64,000 bases of DNA, from positions 2,207,001-2,271,000 of the forward strand of contig NZ_JBGGGT010000002.1 of assembly GCF_041276405.1 (NCBI RefSeq), read 5' to 3'. Both the position numbers and the translations under genes were made by a program. The DNA comes from Microvirga sp. TS319 (GTDB lineage: Bacteria; Pseudomonadota; Alphaproteobacteria; Rhizobiales; Beijerinckiaceae). Numbering within the stretch: the first letter of the stretch is position 1; the number at the start of each line of letters is the position of its first letter. The notes under the pieces are model-generated. The model was not told the origin of the DNA, searched no databases, and saw nothing but the letters and a program-made list of their open reading frames with translations. Positions 1-8,004 of this stretch are shown one piece after another.

Positions 1-143
1 TCTGCTTAATGTAGGACGCGTCCCGGCCGACGCCAGATCTCTCGCGGCAAAGCCTCGCCAGGACGCAACCGATCTTCGCGAGATGCGTTCCGGTCTGAAT
101 CGCGCCGGCGACGTTCCGGCATTACGCATAACGGGAGACACGG

Positions 144-1682
144 TTGGAAACGGAATACGCGTCCGTGACGGCAATCGGCACCGCGGCGAACGCGGAAGCG
201 GAGGATTTTCCGATGCTTCAGGCGCGGCTCGGGAGAACATTCCGCTCTCTCGCTTCGCCGGACGCGCCGCGAACCGTCCTGATCGTGCCCAGCCTGAGCA
301 TGGATGCGCAGGTCCTGGCCACCATTCCCGGCGCCCACCATTACGAGGAGCGGATGCTGTGCTATCTCATGCTGCTGCGGATGCCGCGCACCCGCGTGAT
401 CTATGTGTCCAGCTATTCGATCCCGGAATCCATCATCGACTATTATCTGCATCTGCTGCCCGGCATCCCGGCGCAGCACGCGCGCAGCCGCCTGATCCTG
501 CTTTCGTGCCACGACGGGTCTTCGGCGGCCCTGACGGCGAAGATCCTGGACAGGCCCCGCCTGCTCGAACGCCTCCGGGCGTCGATCCCCGATCCGGACG
601 CCGCCTACATGATCTGCTTCAACGTGACGGACCATGAACGGAACCTCGCGCTCAGGCTGAACCTGCCGATCTACGGATGCGATCCGAACCTGCTGCACTG
701 GGGCTCGAAGAGCGGCTCGCGAAAGATCTTCCGGGAGGCCGGGATCGAGAGGCCGGAGGGTTTCGAAGATCTCCGCGGCGTCGACGAGATCGCCGACGCT
801 CTCGTCGAGCTCAGAGCGCGCAGGCCCGGCATCCGACGGGCGGTGGTCAAGCTCGAGGAGGGTTTTTCCGGAGAGGGAAACGCTCTTTTTTCCTACCAGG
901 ATGCCCCTGAGTGCTCCAGGCTGCGGACATGGGTCGAAGACCGCCTGCCCTGGCTCGCCTTCGAGGCGAAGGACATGACCTGGGAGCTGTTCGCGCAAAA
1001 GCTCTCGGTCATGGGAGGTATCGTCGAGGAATTCATCGAAGGAGATGTGAAACGCTCGCCTTCGGTCCAGTTCCGCGTCGATCCCCTGGGCCGATTGGAA
1101 GCGGTCTCCACCCACGATCAGGTTCTCGGCGGAGAAAGCGGACAGGTCTTCCTCGGATGTCTGTTTCCCGCGGACGACGCGTACCGGCTCGGGATTCAGG
1201 AAAGCGGCATGAAGGCGGCCCGTGCGCTGGCCGCCAAGGGCGTGCTCGGACGCTTCGCGATCGACTTCCTCTCCGTGAAGGACGATGACGGATGGCGCCA
1301 CTACGCGATCGAAATCAACCTGCGCCGAGGCGGCACCACCCATCCTTTCCTCATGCTGGAATACCTCACCGGGGGGCAATACGATCCCGGAACCGGGACA
1401 TTTCTGACCCCGTCCGGGCAGACGCGCTGCTACTACGCCTCGGACAACGTGCAATCGGATGCCTATCGCGGGCTTCTGCCGGCCGATCTCATCGACATCG
1501 CCGCCATGAACGGCCTCCATTTCGACGGAGCGTGCCAGCAGGGCGTGATGTTTCACCTGATCGGCGCCCTCTCCGAATTCGGCAAGCTCGGCGTGCTCTG
1601 CATCGCGCGGACGCACGAGCAGGCCGAGGAATTCCATCGCCGTACGACCGAGGTGCTCGACCGGGAATGCCGCCCCGCCTGA
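144..1682 (+). CDS. PGM1-like ATP-grasp peptide ligase
   Basis: About 512 residues. The central and C-terminal parts look like an ATP-grasp ligase: a VVKLEEGFSGEGNA nucleotide-binding strand, an EEFIEGD segment and a late EINLRRGGTTHPF metal/ATP motif (E-x-N plus glycine-rich loop). The region around FNVTDHERNLALRLNLP and the conserved WGSKSGSR point to the PGM1-related peptide ligases (the pheganomycin ligase family), which join a carboxylate to an amine using ATP. The frame opens with TTG at 144; an in-frame ATG at 213 preceded by GGAGG is an equally good start. It converges on purT with a 3-bp gap. No precursor-peptide gene is visible beside it, so the substrate is unknown. Family assignment is from remembered motifs. 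Confidence 0.75.
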   Translation: METEYASVTAIGTAANAEAEDFPMLQARLGRTFRSLASPDAPRTVLIVPSLSMDAQVLATIPGAHHYEERMLCYLMLLRMPRTRVIYVSSYSIPESIIDYYLHLLPGIPAQHARSRLILLSCHDGSSAALTAKILDRPRLLERLRASIPDPDAAYMICFNVTDHERNLALRLNLPIYGCDPNLLHWGSKSGSRKIFREAGIERPEGFEDLRGVDEIADALVELRARRPGIRRAVVKLEEGFSGEGNALFSYQDAPECSRLRTWVEDRLPWLAFEAKDMTWELFAQKLSVMGGIVEEFIEGDVKRSPSVQFRVDPLGRLEAVSTHDQVLGGESGQVFLGCLFPADDAYRLGIQESGMKAARALAAKGVLGRFAIDFLSVKDDDGWRHYAIEINLRRGGTTHPFLMLEYLTGGQYDPGTGTFLTPSGQTRCYYASDNVQSDAYRGLLPADLIDIAAMNGLHFDGACQQGVMFHLIGALSEFGKLGVLCIARTHEQAEEFHRRTTEVLDRECRPA

Positions 1683-1685
1683 GGC

Positions 1686-2858
1686 TCACTCCTCGTATTC
1701 GATCCGGATCTTGGCGGCGGCCTCGCGGGCGCGCGCCCTCGCCTCCTCGACCGTGCTCGCGGAGGCCAGTGCCACCGCCATGCGGCGATACGGCCGCGTC
1801 GTCGGCTTTCCGAAAATGCGGGCCTCGACTTCGCTCTCGTCGGAACCCAGGGCCAGCGCATCTCCCAGGCCCTCGATGGAGAAGCGCTCCGCGTCCCGAT
1901 CCGCCAGGACCACGGCTGAGGCGGTGGGACCTCTCAAGCGGATGTTCGGGATCGGCAGGCCGAGGACGGCGCGGGCATGGAGATCGAACTCGGAGAGATT
2001 CTGGGACAGCAACGTCACCAATCCCGTATCGTGCGGGCGGGGCGACAATTCGGAGAAGACCACCTCGTCCCGGGTGACGAAGAACTCCACCCCGAAAACG
2101 CCGTAACCACCCAGGTTGTCGACGACCTTGCGGGCCATGTCCTGGGCTTCGGCCAGCAACCTGTCCGTCATCGGCGTCGGCTGCCAGGACTCCTGATAAT
2201 CTCCGCGCTCCTGCCGATGCCCGATGGGCGCGCAATAGGACACGCCCTCCCGGGCGCGGACCGTCAGGAGAGTAATCTCATACTCGAACGCCACGAATTC
2301 CTCGACGATGACCTTCCTGCGGTCACCCCGCATGTTCGCGACGGCATAATCCCAGGCCTGTTCGAGCTGATCGGCGGACCGCACCGTGCTCTGGCCCTTG
2401 CCGGAGGACGACATGACCGGCTTGATCACGCAGGGCAGCCCGGTGTGGTCCACGGCCGCCTTCACCTCGTCCAGGCTCTCCGCATAACGATACCTGGACG
2501 TGCGCAGACCGAGTTCGGTCGCGGCAAGCTCGCGGATGCGGTCACGGTTCATGGTGAGCGATGCCGCACGGGCGGAGGGCACGACCGTAAAGCCCTTGTC
2601 CTCGAATTCCTGGAGCACCTCGGTGCGGATCGCCTCGATCTCCGGGACGATGAAGTCCGGGCTGTGCTTCTCGATGGCGCGCCTCAGGGCGTCCGCATCG
2701 AGCATCGGGAAAACCTCGGCCTCGTCGGCGACCTGCATGGCCGGAGCATGGGCATAGGAATCGCAGGCGACCACATGGCAACCGTAGCGCTTGACCGAAA
2801 TCACGAACTCCTTGCCGAGCTCGCCCGATCCGAGAAGGAGAATTTTGGCTTTTCCCAC
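1686..2858 (-). CDS. purT: Formate-dependent GAR transformylase (PurT)
   Basis: 390 residues, the usual PurT length. PurT makes formyl-GAR from GAR, formate and ATP in purine synthesis without folate. The N-terminus has the Rossmann-like [11 protein letters not shown], followed by [11 protein letters not shown] and the ATP-grasp signature [12 protein letters not shown] near residue 155. Further on are the GVFGVEFFV and [10 protein letters not shown] metal-binding strands. The start is GTG with AGGAAAGG upstream. It converges with the ligase gene at 144-1682 and is transcribed alone. Nothing suggests decay. Confidence 0.96.
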   Translation of the reverse strand: MGKAKILLLGSGELGKEFVISVKRYGCHVVACDSYAHAPAMQVADEAEVFPMLDADALRRAIEKHSPDFIVPEIEAIRTEVLQEFEDKGFTVVPSARAASLTMNRDRIRELAATELGLRTSRYRYAESLDEVKAAVDHTGLPCVIKPVMSSSGKGQSTVRSADQLEQAWDYAVANMRGDRRKVIVEEFVAFEYEITLLTVRAREGVSYCAPIGHRQERGDYQESWQPTPMTDRLLAEAQDMARKVVDNLGGYGVFGVEFFVTRDEVVFSELSPRPHDTGLVTLLSQNLSEFDLHARAVLGLPIPNIRLRGPTASAVVLADRDAERFSIEGLGDALALGSDESEVEARIFGKPTTRPYRRMAVALASASTVEEARARAREAAAKIRIEYEE

Positions 2859-3055
2859 TATCGTGACCTTTCCTCTGCTCCGGCACGAAACACCGGCCGT
2901 CGCACTGCGTTCTGTGGAAGCATGATTTTGCGCCTCTTTCCAGCAGGGTCGCGCCGACTTGCCACGAAGCCTGCGTCAGGCGCATCCCTGCCGTCACGCC
3001 TGCGCATTGTGCGAACGCCGGATCCATACGCTAAGGGGAGCCCAGGAGAAGCGGA

Positions 3056-3358
3056 ATGCTTGGAACGAAGAAAACACCGAACCGCTATGGCCGGCGGGTC
3101 ACTCGCATCGAACCCCCGTCCCTTGAGGAGGCGATCGCCGCCGCCCAGGGCCTGACGGACAACCTCGACTGGCAGGTCGAAATCGCCTCCCAGCTCATGG
3201 GCATGGCGGAGGACGAGGTCAGGCCCGTGGCCCAGAAGCTCGCGGCGCAGCCGCGCCAGCTGGAGCGCTCCGCCCTCGCCGACCGGATCCTGGATCGCCG
3301 CGAAGGCGCCAAGGTCATCGTGGTGGAGCGGCGGCGTCCCCGCTTGGCGGCGCGCTAA
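3056..3358 (+). CDS. Conserved small protein, unknown function
   Basis: 100 residues, charged, with no signal peptide or membrane segment. The start ATG has a clear AGGAGAAG ribosome site 4-5 bases upstream, and codon usage is like that of the neighbours. The basic ends (RRVTRIEPPSLEEA near the start, VIVVERRRPRLAAR at the end) flank a helical middle. I do not recognise a domain. It is divergent from purT, with about 200 bp between them. Confidence 0.7.
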   Translation: MLGTKKTPNRYGRRVTRIEPPSLEEAIAAAQGLTDNLDWQVEIASQLMGMAEDEVRPVAQKLAAQPRQLERSALADRILDRREGAKVIVVERRRPRLAAR

Positions 3359-3432
3359 AACTCTCATACCGATCCGTCCCATGGTATCAGGGGCTGCGCG
3401 GACGCAGTCCCGTCTCTTGAAGCATTTCCGAT

Positions 3433-4353
3433 ATGGTCAAAGGCATCGTCCTTGCTTTCCTTGCCTTTGCCGTCTTCGCCTGGGGCGACGCGGTTGTGAA
3501 GGCCATCGGCCACGGCCTCGATCCGTTCGAGGTGACGTTTTTCGGCTACCTGATCCCCCTGCTGCTCTCCCCGGCCTTCATGAAACCGGGCGACAGGCTC
3601 GGCGATCTCGTGCGCTGGAAGCGGCCGTGGCTGATGGGCCTGCGGGTGTTTTTCATATCGGTGACGACGCCCCTGAGCGTGATGGCGTTCACGAGGCTTC
3701 CCTTCGCGGAAGCCTTCGCCCTTCTGTTCCTGATGCCGAGCCTCGTGACGGTCCTGTCCATCTTCATCCTGAAGGAGACGGTCAGGTGGCGGCGCGGCCT
3801 TGCGGTCTGCGCGGCGTTCATCGGCGTGCTCGTGATCGTCCGCCCCGGCTTTCGGGAAATCCTCCCCGGGCACCTGATCGCGATTGCGGCCGCGCTCTGC
3901 TCGGCGGGCGGCGTGATCATGGGGCGAATGATCGGCACGACGGAAAAGCGCTACACCCTGATCGGAAGCGTGTTTCTCGGGACTGCGGCGATCGCCGGGG
4001 TCCTGATGATCCCGGGCTTCGCATGGCCGACCTTGCCCCAATGGGTTCTGCTGCTCGCTTTCGCGGCCACGGCCTTCGTGGCTCAGGCCCTCTTCGTCGT
4101 CGCGACCACCTATGCGCCGGCGGACCGGCTCGGTGCGGCGCAGTACAGCCAGATCCTCTGGGCCCTCCTCATCGGAGCCCTCTTCTTCGATGAATGGCCC
4201 GACTCCCTGGCCCTCGTCGGCATCGCCATCGTGGTCGGCGCAGGGTTGTTCATCTTCGCGCGGGAACAGACCCTCAAGAACGCCCCTCCCGCAAAGGCAG
4301 GTTCGGAAATACCGCAGGAGCCCGCCGCAGCAACAGAACCGACGGCACGTTAG
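3433..4353 (+). CDS. DMT-superfamily (EamA) exporter
   Basis: 306 residues with about ten hydrophobic helices in two EamA-like halves, the typical size and layout of drug/metabolite transporters of the inner membrane. Recognisable segments include GVIMGRMIGTTEKRYTLIGS and the second-half AQYSQILWALLIGALFFDEWPDS run, which is characteristic of EamA carriers (split here by the length limit: AQYSQILWALLIGALFF then DEWPDS). The C-terminal tail is hydrophilic and rich in Ala, Pro and Thr. Substrate cannot be predicted. The stop codon TAG (4351-4353) is the first three bases of an intergenic repeat copy. Confidence 0.88.
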   Translation: MVKGIVLAFLAFAVFAWGDAVVKAIGHGLDPFEVTFFGYLIPLLLSPAFMKPGDRLGDLVRWKRPWLMGLRVFFISVTTPLSVMAFTRLPFAEAFALLFLMPSLVTVLSIFILKETVRWRRGLAVCAAFIGVLVIVRPGFREILPGHLIAIAAALCSAGGVIMGRMIGTTEKRYTLIGSVFLGTAAIAGVLMIPGFAWPTLPQWVLLLAFAATAFVAQALFVVATTYAPADRLGAAQYSQILWALLIGALFFDEWPDSLALVGIAIVVGAGLFIFAREQTLKNAPPAKAGSEIPQEPAAATEPTAR

Positions 4354-4454
4354 AGCATCGAGCGCAAAAGCGGGGACCGGCTTTGCGTGAAAGGATGCTC
4401 GAAAACAGAGACCTACTGCATCGGATGTGGGTTCGATTTCGTGTCCGATGCTGG
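4351..4454. repeat. Dispersed foldback intergenic repeat, copy 1
   Basis: Begins TAGAGCATCGAGCGCAAAAG, continues with a GGGACCGG core and closes with GGATGCTCG and GTGTCCGATGCT, so the ends can fold back on each other. It belongs to the same family as the copies near 4971, 28993, 34392, 35789, 36296, 41153, 43401, 46055, 49761, 54026 and 63740. Its first three bases are the stop codon of the transporter gene. Confidence 0.8.
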
Positions 4455-4562
4455 ATGGTCTTCGCCCGGTCGGGTGGCTTCGGTTCCCCCATCGCAGGGG
4501 CGACGCGCGTGTCTAGGCAAGGGAGACTGCCCCGGACGACCGCGTGGCCGCCCGCGTGCGAA

Positions 4563-4608
4563 TGGCGCCCCCTGCAGGGCTCGAACCTGCGACCTACTGC
4601 TTAGAAGG
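4563..4608 (-). repeat. 3' half of tRNA-Arg(TCT): att-like duplication
   Basis: 46 bp matching 28382-28427, the CCA end through T-arm and anticodon arm of the intact tRNA-Arg(TCT), with a single mismatch and in the same orientation. The 5' half of the tRNA is absent, so it is not a functional gene. This is the structure left when an element integrates into a tRNA 3' end. It lies directly beside a transposase remnant. Confidence 0.85.
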
Positions 4609-4699
4609 GAGGCGACCTCCTGCATGTAAGGCAGTGTCTCACGGTACTTTTGCCTTTGGCTGGTAAACGTTTGGATGCTGGCTTGGGACAACCGGGTAG

Positions 4700-4965
4700 C
4701 GACCCGACGCGAGTCCTGAGTTTCGCGAACATGTTCTCGACCTCGTGGAGCTGGCGAAAGAGCACCCTGTCGTAAGCTATGAGGGTTTTCCGGTTCTTGG
4801 GCGGCGAAATACCGGGTGCGATGTCCCTGTCGGCAAAAGCTTCTTGGAAGAGCTTCTTGGAAGCTTCCCGGAACCAGTTTCGGTCATAGCAACGATCCGC
4901 AATCAGCGTTGAGCCAGGTGGCAGGGCATCGAGAATGTGCCGTCCGCCGCCATAGTCACTGATTT
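4700..4965 (-). pseudogene. IS5-family transposase remnant
   Basis: Reading leftward, the sequence encodes DYGGGRHILDALPPG, then LIADRCYDRNWFREA, then ISPPKNRKTLIAYDR and LFRQLHEVENMFAKL. These are the DDE-transposase landmarks of IS5-type elements (ADRxYDxxWFR, P-x-NRK, YRQRHxIENMF). A short internal duplication (AAGCTTCTTGG repeated) disrupts the middle. A one-base frameshift after MFAKL puts the following RRVATR-like part in another frame. Both ends are missing and no terminal inverted repeats are seen. Confidence 0.8.
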
Positions 4966-4970
4966 GCCCC

Positions 4971-5071
4971 TAGAGCATCGTGCGAAGAAGTGGGAACCGA
5001 TTCTTCGCGAAAAACGATGCTTCGCCAAAGAGAAAGAGCAAGCATTCTGATCCCGTCAGAATGCTTGCTCT
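4971..5071. repeat. Foldback repeat copy 2 plus perfect 16-bp hairpin
   Basis: 4971-5025 is a copy of the dispersed repeat (TAGAGCATCGTGCG, GTGGGAACCG). It is followed by a perfect inverted repeat: AGAGCAAGCATTCTGA at 5035-5050 and its reverse complement at 5056-5071 around a 5-base loop. The enoyl-CoA hydratase reading frame is cut off exactly at this hairpin. Confidence 0.8.
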
Positions 5072-5073
5072 AG

Positions 5074-5306
5074 GACAGCATCAGGACGATCGGCGAGAAC
5101 TCCCTGATGTCGCCGCCTGCGGAGAAGGCTCGTTCGTCGGCCCCCGTCACGATCACGGCGCCAATGTTCCCGTCGGCCTCCAAGGTATCCAGAACCGCAA
5201 GGAGAGTGTCCGCCATACCATAGTTGACCGCATTCAGCTTTTCGGGGCGGTTGAGTGTGAGGGTGGCAATTCCTTCCGAGATTTCGCAAAGAACTGGGCT
5301 CGACAT
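5074..5306 (-). pseudogene. Truncated enoyl-CoA hydratase (N-terminal part only)
   Basis: About 77 residues of a crotonase-fold protein: a typical N-terminus (IATLTLNRPEKLNAVN), then VIVTGADERAFSAGGDIREF, which is the first oxyanion-hole region (AFSAGGD). The ATG at 5306 has a CAGGAG site upstream. A full hydratase has about 260 residues. Here the frame runs into the 5035-5071 hairpin and stops, so the catalytic glutamates and the trimerisation domain are missing. Almost certainly a dead fragment created by a rearrangement at the repeat. Confidence 0.8.
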
Positions 5307-5735
5307 GCAAGGCTCCTGTTTGAGGTTCAGAGTGCCTCCCGTGTCGAGCGCCCGTCGCGGAGTGACAAACGAATAGGTCGACGTTTCAGACGAGAGAATT
5401 TCAGTCGAGCGCCGATCCTTGTCTGGATGCCCTGCTTTCCTTACGTTTAGGATCTGCGCCGGATCGCTGCCATCGCGCTCCTCTGTAAAGAACGGGTCTT
5501 TGAGAAGCATCAGATGGCACCGCACAGACTGCACGTGAGAAATCGACGTTCCCAAAGGCCCAATCGTCTGAGAATGTCAGGATCGGGTCAACCTGAGCCC
5601 TCAAGCGAGCTCCCGTGAAGGTCGCTTCGCAGTTCCATTGCGGAAATACGGCTAAGGTCAGCCCCGCGCCATGGGCTGACCATAAGGTTCGCTATTTCGA
5701 ACAATGTGCGGCCGACAAAATTGGTAAAGCGATCG
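5307..5735. other. Gap with no identified gene
   Basis: 429 bp between the hydratase remnant and the marR gene. Open frames here show no recognisable domain and no convincing ribosome sites. The side next to the hydratase remnant presumably held its promoter. Confidence 0.4.
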
Positions 5736-6194
5736 TCAGTCTGCGGGTGAAGGCCGGTCAGCAGCCCTCTCCAAAGTCCTCAACGCTTCAAGAGTCTTCG
5801 CCGCGGACTCGTCCCCAAGGCTCTCTTTAAGCCGTTCGAAGGCCGTATTCCAGATTGGCAGAGCCTGGTCCAGCACTCGGTCGCCGTCCGGCGTCGTTCT
5901 GAGGCGCTTCCCGGCGCGGCCCCGCGTCGCGTCCTCATGCACCAAGCCACGGGCGCGCAGCACGGCGATGTTGCGCACTAGGGTTGAGGCATCGGTCGCC
6001 AGCAGCTCGGCGAGCGATGCGACAGATGTGCCTGGGTTCAACCGGATCGTCACCAGCAGGGAGAACTGCGTCCCCTGCAAACCGACCGCCTTGAAAGCAT
6101 CGTTGAAGTAGCGGCTCAAGATACGGGCCGTCCGGAGTGCTTGGTAGCCAAGGCACTCGTTCATCGCTCGCAGCGCTAAAGTTTCAGTATCCAT
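5736..6194 (-). CDS. MarR-family transcriptional regulator
   Basis: 152 residues, typical of MarR dimers. The winged helix-turn-helix lies roughly at residues 40-110: LQGTQFSLLVTIRLNPG, then SVASLAELLATDASTLVRNI (recognition helix), then the wing around GRAGKRLRTTPDG, followed by C-terminal dimerisation helices. The ATG is at 6194. It diverges from a fabF-like gene with only a short shared control region, so it probably represses that gene and itself, releasing DNA when a small phenolic or lipophilic ligand binds. This is inference from the arrangement. Confidence 0.9.
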   Translation of the reverse strand: MDTETLALRAMNECLGYQALRTARILSRYFNDAFKAVGLQGTQFSLLVTIRLNPGTSVASLAELLATDASTLVRNIAVLRARGLVHEDATRGRAGKRLRTTPDGDRVLDQALPIWNTAFERLKESLGDESAAKTLEALRTLERAADRPSPAD

Positions 6195-6260
6195 GGTTTG
6201 TCTTCCGCAACGAATCCTGTATATGCAGCATTAGCTGCCATCAAGATGGAATATACCGCA
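6195..6260. promoter_or_regulatory. Divergent marR/fabF control region
   Basis: Holds the interrupted palindrome GCAGC-ATTA-GCTGC at 6225-6238 and a TATAT stretch just before it. An operator for the adjacent MarR protein is plausible here but not shown. Confidence 0.4.
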
Positions 6261-7517
6261 ATGCGCATCGTCGTAACTGGAATGGGCATCGTCTCGCCCC
6301 TTGGCTGTGGAACCGAGATCGTCTGGAAGCGACTGGTTGTAGGCCAGTCAGGGATACGACGCCTTCCCGACGAGGTCGTCTCCGACGTGCCCAACAAGGT
6401 GGCCGGTATGGTGCCGTCGATCAACGAAGACCCGGAAGGTGGCTTTGATCCTGACCGTACCATCACAAGCCGCGACCAGAAGCGGATGGACCGCTTCATC
6501 CAGTTCGCCGTTACCGCGAGCGACGAGGCCCTCGCACAGGCAGGATGGAAACCCGAAACAGAAGAGCAACAGGAACGGACCGCGACTGTCATTGCCTCCG
6601 GCATCGGTGGCTTTCAAACCATCATCCATGCCGCGCGGACGACGGAGACACAAGGCGTTCGCCGCCTGTCGCCCTTTACCGTGCCCTCCTTCCTGGCCAA
6701 CCTTGCCGCCGGCCAGGTCTCGATCCGGCATCACTTCAAGGGCCCGCTGGGAGCCCCCGTGACAGCCTGCGCTGCGAGCGTCCAGGCAATCGGGGATGCT
6801 GCGAGGCTGATCCGTGCCGGCGAAGCGGACGTCGTCCTGGCCGGCGGATCGGAGGCGTGCATCGATCGCGTGAGCCTGGGCAGCTTCGCAGCCGCGAGAG
6901 CTTTGTCCACCAGCTTCAACGACAATCCGACGGCCGCATCACGCCCCTTCGACAGCGACCGTGATGGCTTCGTCATGGGTGAAGGAGCCGCATCCCTGGT
7001 GCTTGAAAGCCGGGACCATGCCATGGCCCGCGGAGCCACCATCCTGGCCGAATTGGTCGGGTACGGCACGAGTTCCGATGCCCACCACATCACGGCGGCT
7101 CCGGAGGATGGGGCGGGAGCACAACGGGCGATGCGCACGGCACTCGCGCAGGCTCAACTCAGCCCCGATCAGGTGGGCCATCTCAACGCCCATGCCACAT
7201 CGACGCCGGTCGGAGATGCGGGTGAACTCGCGGCCATGAAGGCGGTGTTCGGCAACGGACGCGGTCCGGCTATCACGTCCACCAAATCCGCAACGGGTCA
7301 CTTGCTCGGAGCCGCAGGCGCAGTGGAAGCAGTCTTCACGATCCAGGCGCTTCGCACCGGAATGCTGCCGCCAACCCTGAACCTTTATAATCCTGATCCC
7401 GCGGCCGAAGGGCTCGATCTCGTGGCGCAGGCCAGCCGGGCGCAACGGGTGCGCTACGCCATGTCCAACGGGTTCGGATTTGGAGGAGTGAACGCCTCCG
7501 TGGTCTTCGCTGTTTAA
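6261..7517 (+). CDS. fabF: Beta-ketoacyl-ACP synthase II (FabF-like)
   Basis: About 418 residues from the ATG at 6261, which gives the classic start MRIVVTGMGIVSPLG; in-frame upstream starts at 6246 (ATG) and 6198 (TTG) exist. It condenses malonyl-ACP with acyl-ACP in fatty-acid elongation. The catalytic triad is complete: Cys170 in VTACAASVQ, His311 in NAHATSTPVGD and His347 in KSATGHLLGAAGA. It stands apart from any acpP/fab operon and diverges from a marR gene, so it is probably a second, regulated KAS II rather than the housekeeping copy. Confidence 0.9.
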   Translation: MRIVVTGMGIVSPLGCGTEIVWKRLVVGQSGIRRLPDEVVSDVPNKVAGMVPSINEDPEGGFDPDRTITSRDQKRMDRFIQFAVTASDEALAQAGWKPETEEQQERTATVIASGIGGFQTIIHAARTTETQGVRRLSPFTVPSFLANLAAGQVSIRHHFKGPLGAPVTACAASVQAIGDAARLIRAGEADVVLAGGSEACIDRVSLGSFAAARALSTSFNDNPTAASRPFDSDRDGFVMGEGAASLVLESRDHAMARGATILAELVGYGTSSDAHHITAAPEDGAGAQRAMRTALAQAQLSPDQVGHLNAHATSTPVGDAGELAAMKAVFGNGRGPAITSTKSATGHLLGAAGAVEAVFTIQALRTGMLPPTLNLYNPDPAAEGLDLVAQASRAQRVRYAMSNGFGFGGVNASVVFAV

Positions 7518-8004
7518 GGGGAAGGCCCGCGCACGAGCATCGGAAAGAAGTTGTCCGTGGCATAAGCGATCCGGTTGTCGCGACCGGGAAATGCGACGTG
7601 CGCGAACTGAAGCACAATGCCACTCGCCTCGTGCCTCAAAGAGTTCGCAGGCCCCTCCGACATTGTTGCTTTGGGTCGGCTCGTTGTCCTGTCGCCAGAA
7701 TTGCAGCACATTCCCTGAAAGGCGTGAACCTCCTGTCGGAGCATACTGAGCACGTCTTTCGTTCTTGCCCTCTGGAACCTTGCCCTCTGGAATGTTGCCT
7801 CAGGGTCAGGAAGCGAGGTTCCCTGCGCTTTCGGAACGTCCGGTTCGACGCGGATCGCTGCCTTCGAGCTTAGGTCTCAGGCGTGCCAGGAGCAGCTCCT
7901 CCCAATGTTGCGCGGGCGTTTCCAGCGGTCGCGTATTCGAGGGCTGTGGCTTTGCACAGCCCTCCGTGGCACCACCTGCTGCAATCAGCAGGGTCACGGA
8001 AGCC
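7518..8004. other. Intergenic region with an unidentified reverse-strand fragment
   Basis: 487 bp. On the minus strand, 7521-7640 reads IVLQFAHVAFPGRDNRIAYA followed by TDNFFPMLVRG, which looks like the end of a real protein, but no start or family is recognised. The right-hand part holds repeat A (7803-7888). Confidence 0.4.
7803..7888. repeat. 86-bp direct repeat A
   Basis: Runs from GGGTCAGGAAGCGAG to CTCAGGCGTGCCA and matches 13546-13631 with about six mismatches in 86 bp, same orientation. The two copies bracket the autotransporter and GntR genes. A diverged third copy is at 27135-27218. Confidence 0.85.

Noticed and set aside
6..1637. 543-codon open frame on the minus strand opposite the ATP-grasp ligase
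   Set aside because: High-GC antisense shadow; the plus-strand frame carries the conserved motifs and the minus translation has none.
4563..4608. A second functional tRNA-Arg gene
   Set aside because: Only the 3' half is present; D-arm and 5' acceptor strand are missing.
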